Assembly (NCBI GenBank): GCA_020636005.1
Contig: JACJYR010000006.1
Coordinates: forward strand, 1-64,000
Reading direction: 5' to 3'
Origin: Lewinellaceae bacterium
Lineage (GTDB): Bacteria > Bacteroidota > Bacteroidia > Chitinophagales > Saprospiraceae
DNA: 64,000 nt
Shown: positions 62,246-64,000 of the stretch, in pieces
Numbering within the stretch: position 1 is the stretch's first letter
How the letters are laid out: each line of letters begins with the position of its first letter
Notes under the pieces: generated by a model
Databases searched by the model: none
Seen by the model: only the letters and a program-made list of their open reading frames with translations
What the model was told of the DNA's origin: nothing
Program-made: the position numbers and the translations under genes

Positions 62246-62463
62246 TGTTGCAGCACTTTATTGCGGACTTCTTCCCAAGTGTAGGTTTTGGCAGTGCCAT
62301 TTAGGTAGGATGCTGTGCGGCGGTCAAGTTCCTGCTTCCATTCCTCGCTCAACTCAAACTCCCCGGCATCTTCCCTCAAAGTGTCGAGGATGTACTGAAC
62401 AAAAAGGATGCGCTCAACAGCGCTCAATTTGCGGACTTCTTCTTTCAAGGCGCTTGCGGACAT
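62242..62463 (-). CDS. Antitoxin of the RelE/ParE pair
   Basis: 73 residues from the ATG at 62463 (MSASALKEEVRKLSAVERIL). A helical addiction-module-type protein (LSAVERILFVQYILDTLRED, LSEEWKQELDRRTASYLNG, YTWEEVRNKVLQQ). It overlaps the toxin by 4 bp and would bind and neutralise it, and usually autoregulates the operon. Confidence 0.8.
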   Translation of the reverse strand: MSASALKEEVRKLSAVERILFVQYILDTLREDAGEFELSEEWKQELDRRTASYLNGTAKTYTWEEVRNKVLQQ

Positions 62464-62485
62464 GGCGGTTGTATTTTTTACAAAA

Positions 62486-62584
62486 CTACGGTTTTTCGGC
62501 GTCATTCTCCTTCCACTGCCCCGCAAAATGCTCCTGTAGGATGCGGTGGCGGAAGCGCCAGGTGGCGCCGTTATTTACGAACAG
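62486..62584 (-). pseudogene. NACHT/STAND NTPase 3' remnant T5
   Basis: Encodes FVNNGATWRFRHRILQEHFA and GQWKENDAEKP before a TAG at 62486-62488. Nearly the same as T4 over the shared part. It lies directly upstream of the antitoxin, and divergent from the SEFIR gene. Confidence 0.75.
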
Positions 62585-62652
62585 GTGTCAGTTGACTACT
62601 TTTTTGAAGAATTATCGCTACCTTTCACCCAAGTTTTACCACCATTCAAATA

Positions 62653-64000
62653 ATGAAAAACCAAGGCACATCCCCACTCAAAATATTCATTTCTTACAGT
62701 CACGACTCTCCGGAACACAGTGATTGGGTTGCCAATTTTGCCAACCAACTCCGCAACCCCGGTGGCGTGGAAGCAAATATTGACCAATTCGTAGCAGGGG
62801 CCTTCCCCGAAGAAGATTGGGATACTTGGATGTTTCGCCAGATTCGTGAAGCTGATTTCGTGCTTTGCATTTGTACGGAAACTTACAAACGTAGGGCGGA
62901 AGGCGACGAAGAGCCAGGTAAAGGACTCGGCGTCAAGTGGGAGGGCAACATCATTCGAAAAAGGATATACGACGAAATCGAAAACAACAAGAAGAAATTC
63001 GTCGCCGTACTGCCCCCGAATGGCAACAAAGCCCACAAACCTTACTTTCTCCCAATCCATTATTTTGAGATGCCCGGTGCATGGGACAACCTCTTCCGGC
63101 TCTTTTTTAACTTGCCGCAAGTAGAACCAGAGGTAGTCAGCGGCAATGCTTATATTCCCAAGACAATAAAAACTTCTCCCTCCTCAGCATCCGATTCACC
63201 TGAGCACCTTGCAGGGCGTGCCGCCGAGATGCAGCAGTTGACCGATTTTTGGAACAACCCGGCAAAGCCCATCTTCACTTTCTACGGCGTAGCGCAGATG
63301 GGGAAATCCTTTACCATCCAGCGTTGGTCAGAAACGCAGTTGAAAGATTTCGAAACCGTTCGGGTCACACTGACGGAGGGTTTGATTCCAAGCGCCATTG
63401 CAGGAGAACTTATTTTTGGCAACCCAGAACTGCCGGAGACACACCGCCTTGCACAGGCAATCGCAGCGAGATTTCAAAACAAAACACTGGTTTGGTTCGA
63501 AAACATGGAGCTTGCCCTTGAACTTAAGCCAGGCCAGGATAGCCACCGTCTGCAAGACCAAGCTTTACACGAAATACTGAAAAAACTCAGTGCTAACTCC
63601 CATGTCAAAATCATTCTCGAATCCCGTCATTTTATTGACCTGCCGGAGATAAATCACCTTACAGTTGCGTTGCGGGAAAACCAACTACAAAAAATTGCTA
63701 CTGACTACTTCTGGCCATTTTACCAGGGAAAATTCACACGACCTGAACTCAACCTTATCTACCAAAAAACGGGCGGCAACACTTGGCTCTTGCTCAACAT
63801 CCCATCAACTTTTGACGACCTGTTCGAAGACAAGGAAGCTTTTCTTGAAAACTTGCGCCAGTCCGCCTCTTTTGAAAAATACAGGGAGGACTACCTCCGC
63901 AGCCTGCTCGACCGGCTGGACGAAACCCAGGTAGAATTGATTTGCAGACTTGTTTTTTCCTATCAACCACGAGCCTTTCAAGAGATTTTGCCCGATGGCA
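62653..64000 (+). CDS. SEFIR-domain P-loop (STAND/NACHT-like) NTPase, 3' end outside the window
   Basis: An open frame from ATG 62653 to the window edge (449 codons, no stop). Residues ~8-130 are a SEFIR domain (KIFISYSHDSPEHSDWV, IREADFVLCICTETYKRRAE, GLGVKWEGNIIRKRIYDE). A P-loop GVAQMGKS (212-219) and NTPase core (LVWFENMELAL, KIILESRHF, YQKTGGNTWLLL) follow. SEFIR is a relative of TIR; bacterial SEFIR and STAND proteins act in antiphage abortive infection, often via NAD+ depletion. Effector activity is inferred. It may end like remnants T1-T5, but that lies outside. Confidence 0.85.
   Translation, partial: MKNQGTSPLKIFISYSHDSPEHSDWVANFANQLRNPGGVEANIDQFVAGAFPEEDWDTWMFRQIREADFVLCICTETYKRRAEGDEEPGKGLGVKWEGNIIRKRIYDEIENNKKKFVAVLPPNGNKAHKPYFLPIHYFEMPGAWDNLFRLFFNLPQVEPEVVSGNAYIPKTIKTSPSSASDSPEHLAGRAAEMQQLTDFWNNPAKPIFTFYGVAQMGKSFTIQRWSETQLKDFETVRVTLTEGLIPSAIAGELIFGNPELPETHRLAQAIAARFQNKTLVWFENMELALELKPGQDSHRLQDQALHEILKKLSANSHVKIILESRHFIDLPEINHLTVALRENQLQKIATDYFWPFYQGKFTRPELNLIYQKTGGNTWLLLNIPSTFDDLFEDKEAFLENLRQSASFEKYREDYLRSLLDRLDETQVELICRLVFSYQPRAFQEILPDG

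Noticed and set aside
58081..62584. NTPase remnants as integron attC-like sites
   Set aside because: Palindromic words are present, but T4 reads as 60 residues of NACHT-like protein and no integrase or core-site consensus was seen; gene remnants explain the data better.

Overview
The window looks like the chromosome of a Bacteroidota bacterium, most likely a member of Saprospiria. This is inferred from gene content, not from a marker gene. The signs are: several secreted proteins ending in a type IX secretion (T9SS) type A sorting domain; OmpA, PorT-like and CarboxypepD-plug/beta-barrel outer-membrane proteins; lipoproteins with Bacteroidota-style lipoboxes; promoter-like sites of the TTTG / TAnnTTTG type; and GC near one half with AT-rich intergenic DNA. 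I see no rRNA, tRNA, CRISPR array, or complete transposase or integrase gene.

Layout. 0-17.8 kb is mostly housekeeping: an S41 peptidase, a pentapeptide-like envelope protein, OmpA, a porin-like barrel, a PgpH-type HD phosphodiesterase, RsgA, a processive GT2, a PfkB kinase, branched-chain aminotransferase, an RdgB-SecG-cytidylyltransferase run and TPR proteins. 18-34.4 kb carries a phage-type antirepressor, small conserved proteins, RadA, a candidate small RNA, a lipoprotein divergent from a Sua5-type protein, a NarL-type response regulator, AroE, an Asp-box T9SS protein, acetyl-CoA synthetase, a DbpA-like helicase and DnaK. 34.8-53.2 kb is envelope and secretion biology: a beta-barrel receptor, a GH127 arabinofuranosidase, YfhO, an S41-TPR peptidase, an AraC regulator, a LuxE-like protein, M1 and S8 peptidases with T9SS domains, and a GT2 fused to a degenerate sugar-transferase domain.

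53.2-64 kb is an accessory, defence-rich region. It holds a Septu-like ATPase + HNH pair, a T9SS surface-protein gene broken around a small repeat element, and, from 58.0 to 62.6 kb, five separate same-strand remnants of the 3' end of NACHT/STAND-type NTPase genes. These remnants alternate with small genes: DUF6155, a zinc-ribbon protein, a truncated PIN toxin with its antitoxin, a sulfatase, and a RelE/ParE-antitoxin pair. The window ends inside a SEFIR-domain P-loop NTPase gene.

Two features cut across the regions. First, a ~107-114 bp repeat with imperfect terminal inverted repeats and two internal hairpins occurs five times (8.4/8.9, 10.6, 31.7, 49.0, 56.1 kb). One copy is split by a ~510 bp transposase-less element with its own 16-bp inverted ends and a ~180 bp hairpin. 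Second, a weaker ~80-100 bp repeat occurs three times (19.3, 25.1, 45.6 kb), always in the same orientation 5' of a plus-strand gene.
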